A stretch of 64,000 nt of DNA from an uncultured Erythrobacter sp. (GTDB taxonomy: Bacteria; Pseudomonadota; Alphaproteobacteria; Sphingomonadales; Sphingomonadaceae). Location: the NCBI GenBank assembly GCA_947500645.1, contig CANMSD010000001.1, positions 806,001 to 870,000 on the forward strand. Reading direction: 5' to 3'. Shown here in pieces: positions 47,239 through 57,053 of this stretch (positions are counted from its first letter, which is position 1; each line of letters begins with the position of its first letter). Made by a program: the position numbers and the translations under genes. The notes beneath the pieces are model-generated. The model was not told the origin of the DNA, did no database searches, and saw nothing but the letters and a program-made list of their open reading frames with translations.

Positions 47239-47906
47239 TGTCAGAGCATACAGTCAAAGCCTTCGACGAAGACATCACGCGGCTTCGCGGCCTGATCGCG
47301 GAGATGGGCGGCCTTGCCGAAGTCGCCATTCAAGGTGCGCTAGACGCGCTGGTCCGCGGGGACCAGGAACTCGCTGCAAAGGTGGTCGAGGGTGACACCA
47401 AGATCGATGCGCTCGAAACCGAGGTCGACAAGCTCTCGGTCCGCATCATTGCCCTGCGCGCACCAATGGCGGACGATTTGCGCGAAGTGATCGCTGCGCT
47501 CAAGATCGCCGGCGTGGTAGAGCGTATCGGCGACTATTCGAAGAACATCGCCAAGCGCGTCGGCTCAATCGAAGGGCGCGACAGATTTGAGCCCCTCACC
47601 CTGCTTCCCGCCATGGGCGAACTGGCGAGCGAGATGGTGCATGACGTGCTGACCGCCTATGCAGCGCGCGATCCCGACCTGGCACGCGAAGTGATCGCGA
47701 CGGATGCGAAGGTCGACGCCTTTTACAACAGCATTTTCCGCAATCTTGTCAGCTATATGGTCGAAAACCCTGCGACCATTTCCAGTGCTGCTCAATTGCT
47801 GTTCGTGGCCCGCAATCTTGAACGGATTGGCGACCACGCAACCAATGTTGCCGAGATGGTTCACTTCGCCGCGACCGGCACCTATCCGCCGGATGAAGAC
47901 CGCTGA
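47238..47906 (+). CDS. phoU: Phosphate transport system accessory protein PhoU
   Basis: 222-aa all-helical protein with two PhoU repeats; it links PstB to PhoR and represses the regulon at high phosphate. Conserved segments: ALDALVRGDQELA, the metal-binding ALKIAGVVERIGDYSKNIAKR and, in repeat 2, LLFVARNLERIGDHATNVAEMV. Overlaps the pstB stop by one base. Confidence 0.97.
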   Translation: MSEHTVKAFDEDITRLRGLIAEMGGLAEVAIQGALDALVRGDQELAAKVVEGDTKIDALETEVDKLSVRIIALRAPMADDLREVIAALKIAGVVERIGDYSKNIAKRVGSIEGRDRFEPLTLLPAMGELASEMVHDVLTAYAARDPDLAREVIATDAKVDAFYNSIFRNLVSYMVENPATISSAAQLLFVARNLERIGDHATNVAEMVHFAATGTYPPDEDR

Positions 47907-48007
47907 GTTCCTGTTTTCACGACACTTGTGTGACTGACACGAAATTGTAGCGAATGTGACACATAGTTAGCGTCATCGTATCCCACGAAACGGGAGGATT
48001 CGCATAT

Positions 48008-48697
48008 ATGTCCGCTGCCAAACTGCTGCTGGTCGAAGATGATCCGGCGCTGTCGGAATTGCTCGAATATCGCTTTCAGAACGAAGGCTATGACGTTCGC
48101 AGCACAAGCGATGGTGACGAGGCCTTGGTCCTCGCCAGCGAGGATGTTCCCGATCTCATTATTCTCGACTGGATGATCGAGGGGACCAGCGGCATCGAAG
48201 TGTGCCGCCGTTTGCGGCGCGACAAGCAAACCGCTCATGTGCCGATCATCATGCTCACTGCGCGCGAGGCAGAGGATGACCGGGTACGCGGGCTGGAAAC
48301 AGGCGCGGACGATTACCTGACTAAGCCGTTCTCGCCGCGAGAATTGCTCGCCCGCGTCGCCGCCGTGATGCGCCGCATTCGCCCCGCCTTGGCTGGCGAG
48401 ACGATAGAAGTTGGCGACATCAAGCTCGATCCGGTCGCACACAAGGTTCAGCGCCGTGGTCGCTCGCTGCAGCTTGGCCCGACCGAATACCGCCTGCTCA
48501 AATTCTTTATGGAGAGCCCGGGTCGGGTTTTCAGCCGCGGGCAATTGCTCGACGGCGTGTGGGGCACGGGCAGCGATATCGAATTGCGCACGGTCGATGT
48601 GCATATCCGGCGTCTTCGCAAAGCTATTGATTTTGAAGGTGCGAAAGATCCCATCCGCACCGTGCGCTCAGCAGGCTACGCGCTCGAGGCCATCTGA
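48008..48697 (+). CDS. phoB: Phosphate regulon response regulator PhoB
   Basis: 229-aa OmpR-family regulator. The receiver has the acidic pair EDDPALSE and phospho-Asp in LIILDWMI, with TARE and the conserved Lys in DDYLTKPFSPRELLAR. The winged-helix DNA-binding domain includes LGPTEYRLLKFFME and VDVHIRRLRKAI. GGGAGG precedes the ATG. Lies 101 bases after phoU. Confidence 0.96.
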   Translation: MSAAKLLLVEDDPALSELLEYRFQNEGYDVRSTSDGDEALVLASEDVPDLIILDWMIEGTSGIEVCRRLRRDKQTAHVPIIMLTAREAEDDRVRGLETGADDYLTKPFSPRELLARVAAVMRRIRPALAGETIEVGDIKLDPVAHKVQRRGRSLQLGPTEYRLLKFFMESPGRVFSRGQLLDGVWGTGSDIELRTVDVHIRRLRKAIDFEGAKDPIRTVRSAGYALEAI

Positions 48698-48703
48698 GTC
48701 GGC

Positions 48704-49444
48704 CTAACGGCAAACGCCTGACCACCGCGACGCCTGGTCAAAGTGAAAATGATCAGCATGCGCGGCGTTGTAGTCAGGTGAAAGAACCGTCGCAAAGACC
48801 CCGCATGCACCATCGCGAACTTCGCGTAAAAACCGCGCCTCCGGGCTGTCGGTCGGCCAATCGTTCAGCACGCTGATGGTTCGCCCATTGGCCAGCGTGA
48901 AGCCTGCAATATCAATCGCATTGGCGGTCGCGTGTTCGCTCCAGGCATTCGAACGACCGCCGCGCATCCTTCGGCAATTGTAGGCACCCAAATGCTGGAT
49001 GGAGGCTATCTCACTCCCGAAAATCTCCCGTGCCGCCGGTTCAACACTTTTCGTACGCCATAGCTGCAAGCCCGTAGCGACCGGGCAAGTGATAGCAGGC
49101 GTGTCGGGTGCAAGCGGGAAGGCGCTCAATTGCGTACGGTCAGGGCGAGCGCAGGCTCCCTCGCCAGTCGCCCCCAATGCGATGAAGGCAACGTCGCTGC
49201 GATCCAAGACTGCGCGGCATTCGCTCACATTGCCTTTCAGGTCGACAAGTTTGCTCGCGGTCGCCCAACCAATCGGATGGCGCAAGTCAAGCGGCGCAGT
49301 GGGATCATGCTCGGGATGTGCTTTAAGCCAACTCCAACCGGCAAAGATGGTCACAGCGAGAACAGTGATCAGAATGGCTTGTCGCTCTCTACGGAATTTG
49401 CCGAGCCGACGACTGATTTTCCAAGGGTTCCGCTTGCGAGCCAT
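48704..49444 (-). CDS. Extensin-like C-terminal family protein (exported)
   Basis: 246-aa protein with one N-terminal membrane anchor (AILITVLAVTIFAGWSWL) after a basic start. The domain shows ITCPVATGLQLW, LGAYNCRRMRGG, WSEHATANAIDIAGF and the late HADHFHFD. The His/Asp arrangement (H-x6-D ... H-x-H) is that of M15/LAS-type peptidases and the 'extensin family' of alphaproteobacteria, probably acting on peptidoglycan in the periplasm. Convergent with phoB, next to dnaE2. Confidence 0.85.
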   Translation of the reverse strand: MARKRNPWKISRRLGKFRRERQAILITVLAVTIFAGWSWLKAHPEHDPTAPLDLRHPIGWATASKLVDLKGNVSECRAVLDRSDVAFIALGATGEGACARPDRTQLSAFPLAPDTPAITCPVATGLQLWRTKSVEPAAREIFGSEIASIQHLGAYNCRRMRGGRSNAWSEHATANAIDIAGFTLANGRTISVLNDWPTDSPEARFLREVRDGACGVFATVLSPDYNAAHADHFHFDQASRWSGVCR

Positions 49445-49453
49445 AATGAGGCC

Positions 49454-52400
49454 CTAGTGGAAGTCCCGGGATTTCGGCAATATCCGATGATTGCGCGGAT
49501 GAGCGGTCACATTCGGAGTCTGCCCAAGCGGGGTCTTGGGTAGCGGCAATTCGTCGATCATCACCGCATTTTTTTCAGCAGGCGTTTTGCGGCTGATCAG
49601 CGGTGAATTGACATGATTGGCACGCGCGATCGGCGCATCCAGCATATCGTCTGAGAGGCCATAGAGAGCCTCGGTCGCGTCTGTCATGTGATGCGCGATC
49701 ACGTGGATCACCTCATCGTCATATTCCACGCGCCCGCGCACCTCCATCAGCCGCGCACCCATCACTACGCGGCGCTGTTTCTCCTTCAGGTCAGGCCACA
49801 CGACGAGGTTCACCACCCCGGTCTCATCTTCCAGCGTGATGAAGCACACACCCTTCGCACTTCCCGGGCGTTGACGGATCAACACCACGCCCGCGACCTG
49901 CACCATGCTGCGGAATTTGCGATCCCTCAGATCGCAAGCGCGGACAAAGCCGCGCTCGGCCAACGAAGGCCGCAGGAACGACATCGGATGCGCCTTCAGG
50001 CTGAGCCGCGTGGTCTGGTAATCCGCCACCACCTCTTCAGAAAGCGGCATTTGTGGTAGCTGGGTGGACGCGCATTCAGCGCCTTCATCGCGCTCCGCCG
50101 CCGCCTTGAACAACGGCAGGTCAGGCGCCGCGATCAGGCTGCGCGCATCCCAGAGAGCCTGCCTGCGCGGGAGATCCAACGAGGTGAAGCAATCGGCACT
50201 TGCCAACCGCTCTACATGAGACGGCGAGAGCCCAGCACGGTCGCGTAATTCGGCCACATCTTTGAATGGCCCGCCCTCTTCGCGCGCTTCGATTAACTGG
50301 GCCGCGACATGCTCATGAAAACCATCCACCTGTCTCAGACCAAGACGCAGCGCGATATGTCTGTCGAGGCGACCTGCTTGCTCCCTCTGCTCCTCTCCCA
50401 CCTCCTCAAGCGTGCAATCCCATTGGCTGTCGTTCACATCCGCTGGCAGAACCACCACTCCGTGGTCGCGTGCATCGCGCACGATCTGAGCTGGGGCATA
50501 GAATCCCATCGGCTGTGAATTGAGCAGGCCGCACGCAAATGCCGCCGGGAAGTGGCATTTCAGCCAGCTCGAGACATAGACGAGATGCGCAAAGCTCGCC
50601 GCATGACTCTCGGGAAAACCATACTCACCAAAGCCTTTGATCTGGTTGAAACAGCGCTGTGCGAAGTCGGCATCATAACCGCGCTCGACCATCCGCCCGA
50701 CCATCATTTCTTCTAGCTCATGCACCATACCGCGGCTGCGAAAAGTTGCCATCGCCTTGCGCAACCGATTGGCTTCAACTGAATCGAACTTAGCAGCGTC
50801 GAGCGCAATCTTCATCGCCTGTTCCTGAAAGATCGGCACGCCAAGCGTCCGATCCAGAATGCTGGAAAGCTCGTCAGGCGGCCCGTGCTCATTGGCCGGC
50901 GCAGGGATCGCCACCTGCTCTTCACCTCGCCTGCGCTTAAGATAGGGATGCACCATATCGCCCTGGATCGGACCGGGGCGGACAATCGCAACCTGGATCA
51001 CGAGATCGTAGAACTCACGCGGGCGAAGACGTGGGAGCATGTTCATCTGCGCCCGGCTTTCGACTTGAAACACGCCGAGCGAGTCTCCCCTGCGCAACAT
51101 CGCATAGGTTTCTTCATCCTCGCGCGGAACGGTAGCGAGCGTAAGAGTGCGACCGTGGTGATCCTCCAGCAGGTTGAGGCATTTCTTGATGCAAGTCAGC
51201 ATTCCCAATGCCAACACATCGACCTTCAGGATGCCGAGCGCTTCGATGTCGTCCTTGTCCCATTCGATAAAGCTGCGATCAGGCATCGCACCATTGCCAA
51301 TCGGCACAGTCTCGGTCAGCGCGCCTTCGGTCAGAATGAAGCCGCCAACATGCTGCGAAAGATGGCGCGGCATGCCAATCATCTGCTCGGTCAAGGCCAG
51401 CACGCGGCGCAAATGCGGATCGCTGAGGTCCATGCCGGTTTCCGCTGCGTGCTTTTCGCCAATCTCGGTGCCCCAGCTACCCCACACGGTGCGCGCGAGC
51501 GCGGATGTTACATCTTCCGACAATCCCATCGCCTTGCCCACTTCACGGATCGCCATGCGCGGACGATAGTGAATGACGGTCGCGGTCAGCCCAGCGCGAT
51601 GACGGCCATATTTCTTGTAGAGATACTGGATCACCTCCTCACGCCGTTCATGCTCGAAATCGACGTCGATATCGGGCGGTTCCTTGCGATCCTCCGATAT
51701 GAAGCGATCAAACAGCAGCGCATGCTTGGCCGGGTCGACCGATGTAATCCCGAGGCAATAACAGACCGCGGAATTGGCCGCACTGCCGCGCCCTTGGCAA
51801 AGGATTGGCGGATCGACTTCGTTGCGGGCGTAATCGACGATATCCTTGATGGTGAGGAAATAGCGCGCCAGCTCCATCTTCCCGATTAGCGCCAGTTCTT
51901 TTTCCAAGGTTGTACGAACGTAATCGGGAATATCAGTGGGATAGCGCCACTCAGCACCCTTCCAGGTCTCGCTTTCGAGATATTTCTGCGGCCCCATCCC
52001 GTCGGGGTAAATTTCTTGCGGATATTCGTAGCGCAGCTCTTCGAGGTTGAATTGGCACGCATCGGCCACTTCGCGCGCGGCGGTGATCGCATGCGGCCAA
52101 CGCTCGAACAGGCGCTGCATTTCCTGCGGGGATTTGAGATGCCGTTCGGCATTGGCATTGAGCAGGTGACCCGCTTCAGCCACCTTCACCTTGTGCCGGA
52201 TTGCGGTCATCACATCCTGCAGTGGCCGACGCTCAGGCGCGTGATAGTGAACATCGTTGGTGGCGAGTAGTGTGAGGCCATTGGTCCGCGCGAGGGCATC
52301 GAACCGGTCAATCCGCGCGACATCATCGCCGCGATAGAGATAACTTGCGGCAAGATGCTTGAGTGTCGGGAGACGCCGAGTGAGATGCGGGAGGATGTCA

Positions 52401-52975
52401 GGGAATGTTGCGCTCAGTTCGTCATCCTCGCGCGGGATTGATGCCTCACCCTGGAACGGCACCACATTGCTCGGCACTGTAATGGTGAACTTGGTTTGTA
52501 AATCCTCTGGCGGAAGCAGGATCAGCTGCACATCTTCGCTGTACTGCGCGAGCATGGAGAGATCGATCTCGCACACACCCTTTTCCTGCCACTCGCCGCT
52601 AAGCGTTTGCATCCGCCCTGCGCTGATCAGGCGACACAAACGCCCATAGGCGGCGCGATTTTTGGGGTAAGCGAGAAAGCAGAGCCCCTCAACCGTCTCA
52701 ATCCGTGTGCCAATCACGGGCCGCAGTTTGAGCGTTGCCGCCTCGGTGTGGATGCGTACCACGCCGGCAAACGAATTCGCATCGGCAATTCCGATTGCGT
52801 CATATCCGAGTGAGCGCGCAGCCATCGTCAGATCCACCGCATCCGATGCACCGCGCAGGAAACTGAAACAGCTGACGAGGCCAAGTTCGACGAAGCACGC
52901 GCGCTCCGGCACCTCGATCAGGTTGGGATCGATCTCCAGCGTGCGCTTGTCAGGTGTGAGTGGAGCATCGGGCAT
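49454..52975 (-). CDS. dnaE2: Error-prone DNA polymerase DnaE2 (ImuC)
   Basis: 1173-aa C-family polymerase for translesion synthesis, working with ImuA and ImuB. PHP domain at the start (FVELGLVSCFSFLRGAS; GIADANSFAGVVR), polymerase active site CQGRGSAANSAVCYCLGIT and DIDVDFEHERREEV with catalytic Asp residues, and FGEYGFPESHAASFA. The tau-binding tail of DnaE1 is lacking. It starts 1 base after the UdgX-fusion stop. The unit is led by the radical SAM gene, which has the SOS box. Confidence 0.96.
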   Translation of the reverse strand: MPDAPLTPDKRTLEIDPNLIEVPERACFVELGLVSCFSFLRGASDAVDLTMAARSLGYDAIGIADANSFAGVVRIHTEAATLKLRPVIGTRIETVEGLCFLAYPKNRAAYGRLCRLISAGRMQTLSGEWQEKGVCEIDLSMLAQYSEDVQLILLPPEDLQTKFTITVPSNVVPFQGEASIPREDDELSATFPDILPHLTRRLPTLKHLAASYLYRGDDVARIDRFDALARTNGLTLLATNDVHYHAPERRPLQDVMTAIRHKVKVAEAGHLLNANAERHLKSPQEMQRLFERWPHAITAAREVADACQFNLEELRYEYPQEIYPDGMGPQKYLESETWKGAEWRYPTDIPDYVRTTLEKELALIGKMELARYFLTIKDIVDYARNEVDPPILCQGRGSAANSAVCYCLGITSVDPAKHALLFDRFISEDRKEPPDIDVDFEHERREEVIQYLYKKYGRHRAGLTATVIHYRPRMAIREVGKAMGLSEDVTSALARTVWGSWGTEIGEKHAAETGMDLSDPHLRRVLALTEQMIGMPRHLSQHVGGFILTEGALTETVPIGNGAMPDRSFIEWDKDDIEALGILKVDVLALGMLTCIKKCLNLLEDHHGRTLTLATVPREDEETYAMLRRGDSLGVFQVESRAQMNMLPRLRPREFYDLVIQVAIVRPGPIQGDMVHPYLKRRRGEEQVAIPAPANEHGPPDELSSILDRTLGVPIFQEQAMKIALDAAKFDSVEANRLRKAMATFRSRGMVHELEEMMVGRMVERGYDADFAQRCFNQIKGFGEYGFPESHAASFAHLVYVSSWLKCHFPAAFACGLLNSQPMGFYAPAQIVRDARDHGVVVLPADVNDSQWDCTLEEVGEEQREQAGRLDRHIALRLGLRQVDGFHEHVAAQLIEAREEGGPFKDVAELRDRAGLSPSHVERLASADCFTSLDLPRRQALWDARSLIAAPDLPLFKAAAERDEGAECASTQLPQMPLSEEVVADYQTTRLSLKAHPMSFLRPSLAERGFVRACDLRDRKFRSMVQVAGVVLIRQRPGSAKGVCFITLEDETGVVNLVVWPDLKEKQRRVVMGARLMEVRGRVEYDDEVIHVIAHHMTDATEALYGLSDDMLDAPIARANHVNSPLISRKTPAEKNAVMIDELPLPKTPLGQTPNVTAHPRNHRILPKSRDFH

Positions 52976-52976
52976 A

Positions 52977-54410
52977 TCACGCCTGAAGTTCCGCCAGTCG
53001 CGCTTTCACCCTCGTAAGATCAGCTGCAAACAGGGCCGCCTGCTCTTCCCGCGCCGCACCATCGAGTCGTAACAGGTAGGAAGGGTGCGCAGTGACCCAC
53101 AGCTCTGCACCATCTTCGAGCGCAATCGGAGCCCCGCGCACGGACTTTAAACTCACTGTTTTGCCCAGCAGACCGCGCGCGGCCGACGCCCCCAAAGCCA
53201 GCACAATGCGCGGCCTCACAATCGCACGCTCGCTCTCCAGCCACCAGCGGCAGGTGTCGATTTCCTTAGCCATCGGCGTCTGGTGAAGACGCCTTTTGCC
53301 GCGCTGGGCGAACTTAAAATGCTTCACAGCATTGGTGACATAGGCTGCGCTACGATCGATCCCGGCTTCACCAAGCGCGCTGTCGAGCAATTGCCCTGCC
53401 GGTCCCACAAACGGCCTGCCGGCCACATCCTCTTGGTCACCCGGCTGTTCGCCCACGATCATCAGGTGAGCGCCGACCGATCCCTCGCCCATAACCGCGC
53501 GCGTGCCGCATTCTGCGATCGGACAATCACGGCAATTGGCAATCGCGTCATGGATTGCTTCGAGGCTTTCGGGGCGCTCGCGTATCTGACGCTCGCCCGC
53601 CGCTACCATCTGCGCCTCTCGCGCCTGAGCGCCCGCGATCAAGTCTGGAATAAGCGCCGCCTCAGGCATGTTCTTCCAGTATTTCTTGGGCATTTCCGAC
53701 AGCATCGCACCAACTTTCAAACGCGCCGGATTGAAGATCGAGGAATAGTAAGACTTCCACAAATCCTCGACCGGATCGCCGTCTGGCGCATCGCTGCGCT
53801 GCGCGGGGCCGCTTTCGCGCATGATCTCGCCATCCCAATGCAGGCAGCCACGCGGCGTCAGGATCGACCAATTCATGTTCGCAAAGCGGCGCATGAAGAA
53901 GCCTGCATTGGCGCGCACGATGTGGTGATCCGGTTCAAACCAGGCGACGTAATACTCTGATCCATCCTCCGCTTCGACTTGGCGAAAGCGGACAAAGGCA
54001 TGCATTTTATGACTGTCGCGGCGCACCGATTTGTCGAGTTCCTCCACCCGCCGCACATCGGGATCGGTCTTGTCCTCCAGCACGCGCGGATTGGCCTGCA
54101 GCCGCCAAAGCAGACGATAAAGCAGGGCGAAGCGCTGAGGATCGGAATGAAGCGCGGCGTTGCGTGCGAGGCTCAAGAAGCGCTTGCTGGCGCGTACGGG
54201 CTTCGCACCTTTAGACGGCTCGGGCAGCGCGGAACTCCCTGAACCGAACAGATCGCCCGTCCCGCCCGGCTCGATCCACGAGACACGGTCTGGCGGCACC
54301 TCGCATTGAATAAGGTCGCGCGCGCTTTCTCGCCAGAATGCAAAATCATCGGGCGTGGGCATGTGCACGGCGTAATGCTCAGTCAGCGAAGTGCGCTGCA
54401 TCGCAGTCAT
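52977..54410 (-). CDS. DUF4130-UdgX fusion (uracil-DNA-binding/glycosylase superfamily)
   Basis: 477-aa two-domain protein. Residues ~1-255 are a DUF4130/TIGR03915-type domain (WRESARDLI, YRLLWRLQANPRVLEDKTDPDV). Residues ~280-477 are UdgX: CRDC with further Cys for the Fe-S cluster, motif A IVGEQPGDQED, the R-loop KRRLHQTP whose His forms the covalent bond to uracil-site DNA in studied UdgX, and motif HPSYLLR. Overlaps the radical SAM gene by ATGA and nearly touches dnaE2. Probably handles uracil in DNA during SOS. Confidence 0.92.
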   Translation of the reverse strand: MTAMQRTSLTEHYAVHMPTPDDFAFWRESARDLIQCEVPPDRVSWIEPGGTGDLFGSGSSALPEPSKGAKPVRASKRFLSLARNAALHSDPQRFALLYRLLWRLQANPRVLEDKTDPDVRRVEELDKSVRRDSHKMHAFVRFRQVEAEDGSEYYVAWFEPDHHIVRANAGFFMRRFANMNWSILTPRGCLHWDGEIMRESGPAQRSDAPDGDPVEDLWKSYYSSIFNPARLKVGAMLSEMPKKYWKNMPEAALIPDLIAGAQAREAQMVAAGERQIRERPESLEAIHDAIANCRDCPIAECGTRAVMGEGSVGAHLMIVGEQPGDQEDVAGRPFVGPAGQLLDSALGEAGIDRSAAYVTNAVKHFKFAQRGKRRLHQTPMAKEIDTCRWWLESERAIVRPRIVLALGASAARGLLGKTVSLKSVRGAPIALEDGAELWVTAHPSYLLRLDGAAREEQAALFAADLTRVKARLAELQA

Positions 54411-55648
54411 GCGAACAGCTCCAACTGCTCCTGCTTGGGAGCAAGCAGCGTACGCAAATCCGCGCGGTCCGTAAGAGTGGTTGGGCGCCAGTCGAGCGCG
54501 GTGATAAAGGGCCGTATCTTCGCAATCGACTGAGTGACTTTTGCCACGTCATCGAGCCGCAATGTCCTGTGTCGCCGCGCCGCAATGATCCGCCGTACCG
54601 CCGTCGGCCCCAACCCCGGTACGCGCAGCAACATCTCCTTACCCGCGCGGTTCACATCAACCGGAAATGTCCCACGAAACTTCAATGCCCAGGCAAGCTT
54701 CGGATCAATATCGAGAGGCAGGTTCCCATCCGCCTCGGTCGCCTGGCACACCTCGTTCGGTGCATAGCCATAAAAGCGCATCAACCAGTCGGACTGATAG
54801 AGACGATGCTCGCGCAGCAAGGGCGGACGCTGCAAAGGCAGAACCGCGCTTGCATCCGGAATCGGGGAGAAAGCGCTGTAATAGACGCGCCGCAAGCCGA
54901 AACTGTCATAGAGCCTGCTCGCCTTGCCCACGATATCCGCATCCGAGGCCTTGTCCGCGCCAACAATCATCTGCGTCGATTGACCCGCTGGCGCAAAACG
55001 CGGTGCATGGCGAAAGCGTTTGCGCGCATCCTTCGCCTCGATGATGTCGTGCTTCGTCTTGGCGATCGCGCCTTCGATCTGCCGCTCATTCTTATCAGGC
55101 GCGAGGCGGGTTAGTCCGCTGGTCGTAGGCAGCTCGACATTGATCGACACCCGGTCGGCATGAAAACCCGCCTGCCGCACCAGTTCCGGATCGGCCTCGG
55201 GAATGGTCTTCAGATGGATGTAACCGCGAAAGTCATATTCCTCGCGCAGGATCCGCGCCGCCTCGACCATCTGCTCCATCGTATGGTTGGAGCTCTTGAT
55301 GATGCCCGATGAGAGGAACAATCCCTCGATATAATTGCGCCTGTAGAAATTGAGGGTGAGGTCGGCGACCTCCTGAGGCGTGAAGCGCGCACGGCGCACA
55401 TTCGAGCTCTTACGATTGATGCAGTAGTGGCAATCGAAAATGCAATGATTGGTCAGCAGCACCTTGAGCAGCGAGATGCATCGGCCATCGGGCGCATAGG
55501 CATGGCAAATCCCCATCCCCTCGGTCGAGCCAATTCCTTTACCGCCCAGCGAATTCTTCTTCGCCGTTCCCGAAGACGCGCAGGAGGCATCGTATTTCGC
55601 CGCATCGGCGAGAATTTCGAGCTTTTCGAGGAGCGTTTTTTGAGCCAT
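54407..55648 (-). CDS. Putative DNA modification/repair radical SAM protein
   Basis: 413-aa radical SAM enzyme (TIGR03916 type). The cluster motif is CxxxCxxC in HCIFDCHYCINR, with ISLLKVLLTN before it. FLSSGI, GYIHLKTIPEAD and SINVELPTTSGLTRLAPDK follow. The end has a helix-hairpin-helix (LLRVPGLGPTAVRRIIAARR), which implies DNA binding. Always found next to the DUF4130/UdgX protein in my knowledge; reaction unknown. First gene of an SOS-box-led operon. Confidence 0.92.
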   Translation of the reverse strand: MAQKTLLEKLEILADAAKYDASCASSGTAKKNSLGGKGIGSTEGMGICHAYAPDGRCISLLKVLLTNHCIFDCHYCINRKSSNVRRARFTPQEVADLTLNFYRRNYIEGLFLSSGIIKSSNHTMEQMVEAARILREEYDFRGYIHLKTIPEADPELVRQAGFHADRVSINVELPTTSGLTRLAPDKNERQIEGAIAKTKHDIIEAKDARKRFRHAPRFAPAGQSTQMIVGADKASDADIVGKASRLYDSFGLRRVYYSAFSPIPDASAVLPLQRPPLLREHRLYQSDWLMRFYGYAPNEVCQATEADGNLPLDIDPKLAWALKFRGTFPVDVNRAGKEMLLRVPGLGPTAVRRIIAARRHRTLRLDDVAKVTQSIAKIRPFITALDWRPTTLTDRADLRTLLAPKQEQLELFA

Positions 55649-55662
55649 CGGAACACCTTTTT

Positions 55663-55677
55663 GTTCCTTATATGTTC
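55663..55677. promoter_or_regulatory. LexA (SOS) box of the radical SAM-udgX-dnaE2 unit
   Basis: GTTC-CTTATAT-GTTC, the alphaproteobacterial GTTC-N7-GTTC direct repeat (GAAC-N7-GAAC in the direction of transcription). It lies 15 bases before the start of the radical SAM gene. Confidence 0.82.
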
Positions 55678-55930
55678 TAATTCAACTTAGTAAAAGTGCG
55701 GAATTTGCAAGCTCCAGCTTGATCGACAAAGCAATCGCTATCCTCTCGTCGCAAACTCGAAATCAGATAAAAATGCTCCGGTTCGGGAACCCGCGCTTTT
55801 CTCGTGAGTATTTTGCACACGGACCGGGCCCCTCTGGCGAGCAATCCTGCTCGTGATGTCGGACGTAATATGCGGTTTTGACCGCGCATTTATAACGGGG
55901 GCGCCACGCTCCCCCGCAAGGGAGTAAAAA

Positions 55931-56500
55931 ATGAAGAAGTTTGTTTGTGTTTCTGTACTCGGGGCAAGCGCTCTGACTCTGGCAGCTTGCGGTGAAACGG
56001 CAACTGCTTCGGCCGAAGGTTCCGACAGCAACCCAATCACTGCAGCAGAAGTAGAAGCAGCTCAGCAAGCATGGGGCGAAGGCATTGTCGCCATCGGCGC
56101 GACCTTCACCGAAGAAGGCGATTTCCGCGCACGCGCTGAAGAGCACATCAACACCCACTATGCTTACGGTGATGACGCAACGATCCTGTTTAAACCGACT
56201 TTGGCCGCTGAAGATCAGTTCCGCGAGAGCTTTGATGAAGCGCTGAGCTATTTCGTAGGCACCGAAGGCACTGAAGATGGGGGTTTCGCGATCGCCCCTT
56301 ACACAGCAGTGCGTTGGGAAAATAACGGTACAGTGATCGACGAAGATGGCGATATGGCGGTGGCCATGGGCAATTACTTCTTCACTGGCACAGATGGAAA
56401 TGAGACTAAGGTCGAATATTCATTCGCCTACGAAAAGGACGAAAATGGTGACCTGAAGATCGTTCTTCACCATAGCTCACTGCCTTTCAACCCGAGCTAA
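55931..56500 (+). CDS. Exported lipoprotein, SnoaL/CaMKII-association-like fold
   Basis: 189-aa protein with a lipobox (LTLAAC, Cys 20). The mature part is EVEAAQQAWGEGIVAIGATFTEEGDFRARAEEH, YAYGDDATILFKPT, SYFVG and MAVAMGNYFFTGTDGNETKVEYSFAYEK by position ~40-175, and ends HHSSLPFNPS. This family is often labelled phosphoribosyl-AMP cyclohydrolase in databases, but lacks that enzyme's motifs and looks like an NTF2/SnoaL-type ligand-binding domain. Function unknown. GGGAG precedes the ATG. A strong terminator follows. Confidence 0.78.
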   Translation: MKKFVCVSVLGASALTLAACGETATASAEGSDSNPITAAEVEAAQQAWGEGIVAIGATFTEEGDFRARAEEHINTHYAYGDDATILFKPTLAAEDQFRESFDEALSYFVGTEGTEDGGFAIAPYTAVRWENNGTVIDEDGDMAVAMGNYFFTGTDGNETKVEYSFAYEKDENGDLKIVLHHSSLPFNPS

Positions 56501-56522
56501 TGGCTGGAAATTAACAACCTAA

Positions 56523-56557
56523 ACGGGGTCGGCACTGCGGTGCTGGCCCCGTTTTCG
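56523..56557 (+). terminator. Rho-independent terminator after the SnoaL-like lipoprotein
   Basis: ACGGGG (56523-56528) with CCCCGT (56547-56552), inner GCAC/GTGC, then TTTTCGTAT. 23 bases after the stop. Confidence 0.85.
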
Positions 56558-56613
56558 TATCTATGATTGGAATTGAGAGCGCCGCCCCATAGAGACGCGG
56601 CGGACCAGCCAAG

Positions 56614-56967
56614 TCAGGCGCGTTTTACGCCTTCCTGTGGATCGAAATCGGTCAGTTTCGCACCGTTTTCCGTGCACAAGTAATCGATGATCGCGGCGTG
56701 CATTTGCCCTTCAAAGGCAACACCGGCGGTCTCACCTTCGACCCAGGCAATCGTTCCCAGTGGAGCGTTGATACCATTGACTTTCATCACTACCCGGTCG
56801 CCAACATTGGCAAAACCGGCGCGGGCTTTGATCTTGCAGCCGCCTTCGGAAATATCGATCAGATCGACGAAGACTACGCGTGAGCGGACACGGCTCTTGA
56901 CCATCAGGCTTAGCGGCTTGCGTTCGGCCGCACGAGGAATGCTGTGCATGTTCATGGCGAATGACAT
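56614..56967 (-). CDS. PilZ domain protein
   Basis: About 117 aa, a single PilZ domain. The c-di-GMP-binding RxxxR is in PRAAERKPL and the second motif is DLIDISEGGCKIKA (D/NxSxxG), followed by VGDRVVMKVNGINAPLGTIAW. Both motifs are intact, so c-di-GMP binding is likely. Start chosen at ATG 56967; two more ATGs lie within 18 bases. The frame overlapping imuB upstream is not used. Output partner unknown. Confidence 0.85.
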   Translation of the reverse strand: MSFAMNMHSIPRAAERKPLSLMVKSRVRSRVVFVDLIDISEGGCKIKARAGFANVGDRVVMKVNGINAPLGTIAWVEGETAGVAFEGQMHAAIIDYLCTENGAKLTDFDPQEGVKRA

Positions 56968-57053
56968 AGCAAGCAGCCGTAAACGAATGATAACCAGCAC
57001 ATAGGTAGACTGAAAAAAATGGTTAAGGTGCAGAGCTGAAGACTGCTGAGAAG

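Noticed and set aside
47930..47975. Pho box before phoB
   Set aside because: Only loose TGTCAC/TGTCAG half sites on the minus strand with 22-base phasing; not close enough to the consensus.
50885..51889. 334-codon frame antisense to dnaE2
   Set aside because: Opposite the conserved polymerase core; composition explained by dnaE2 codons.
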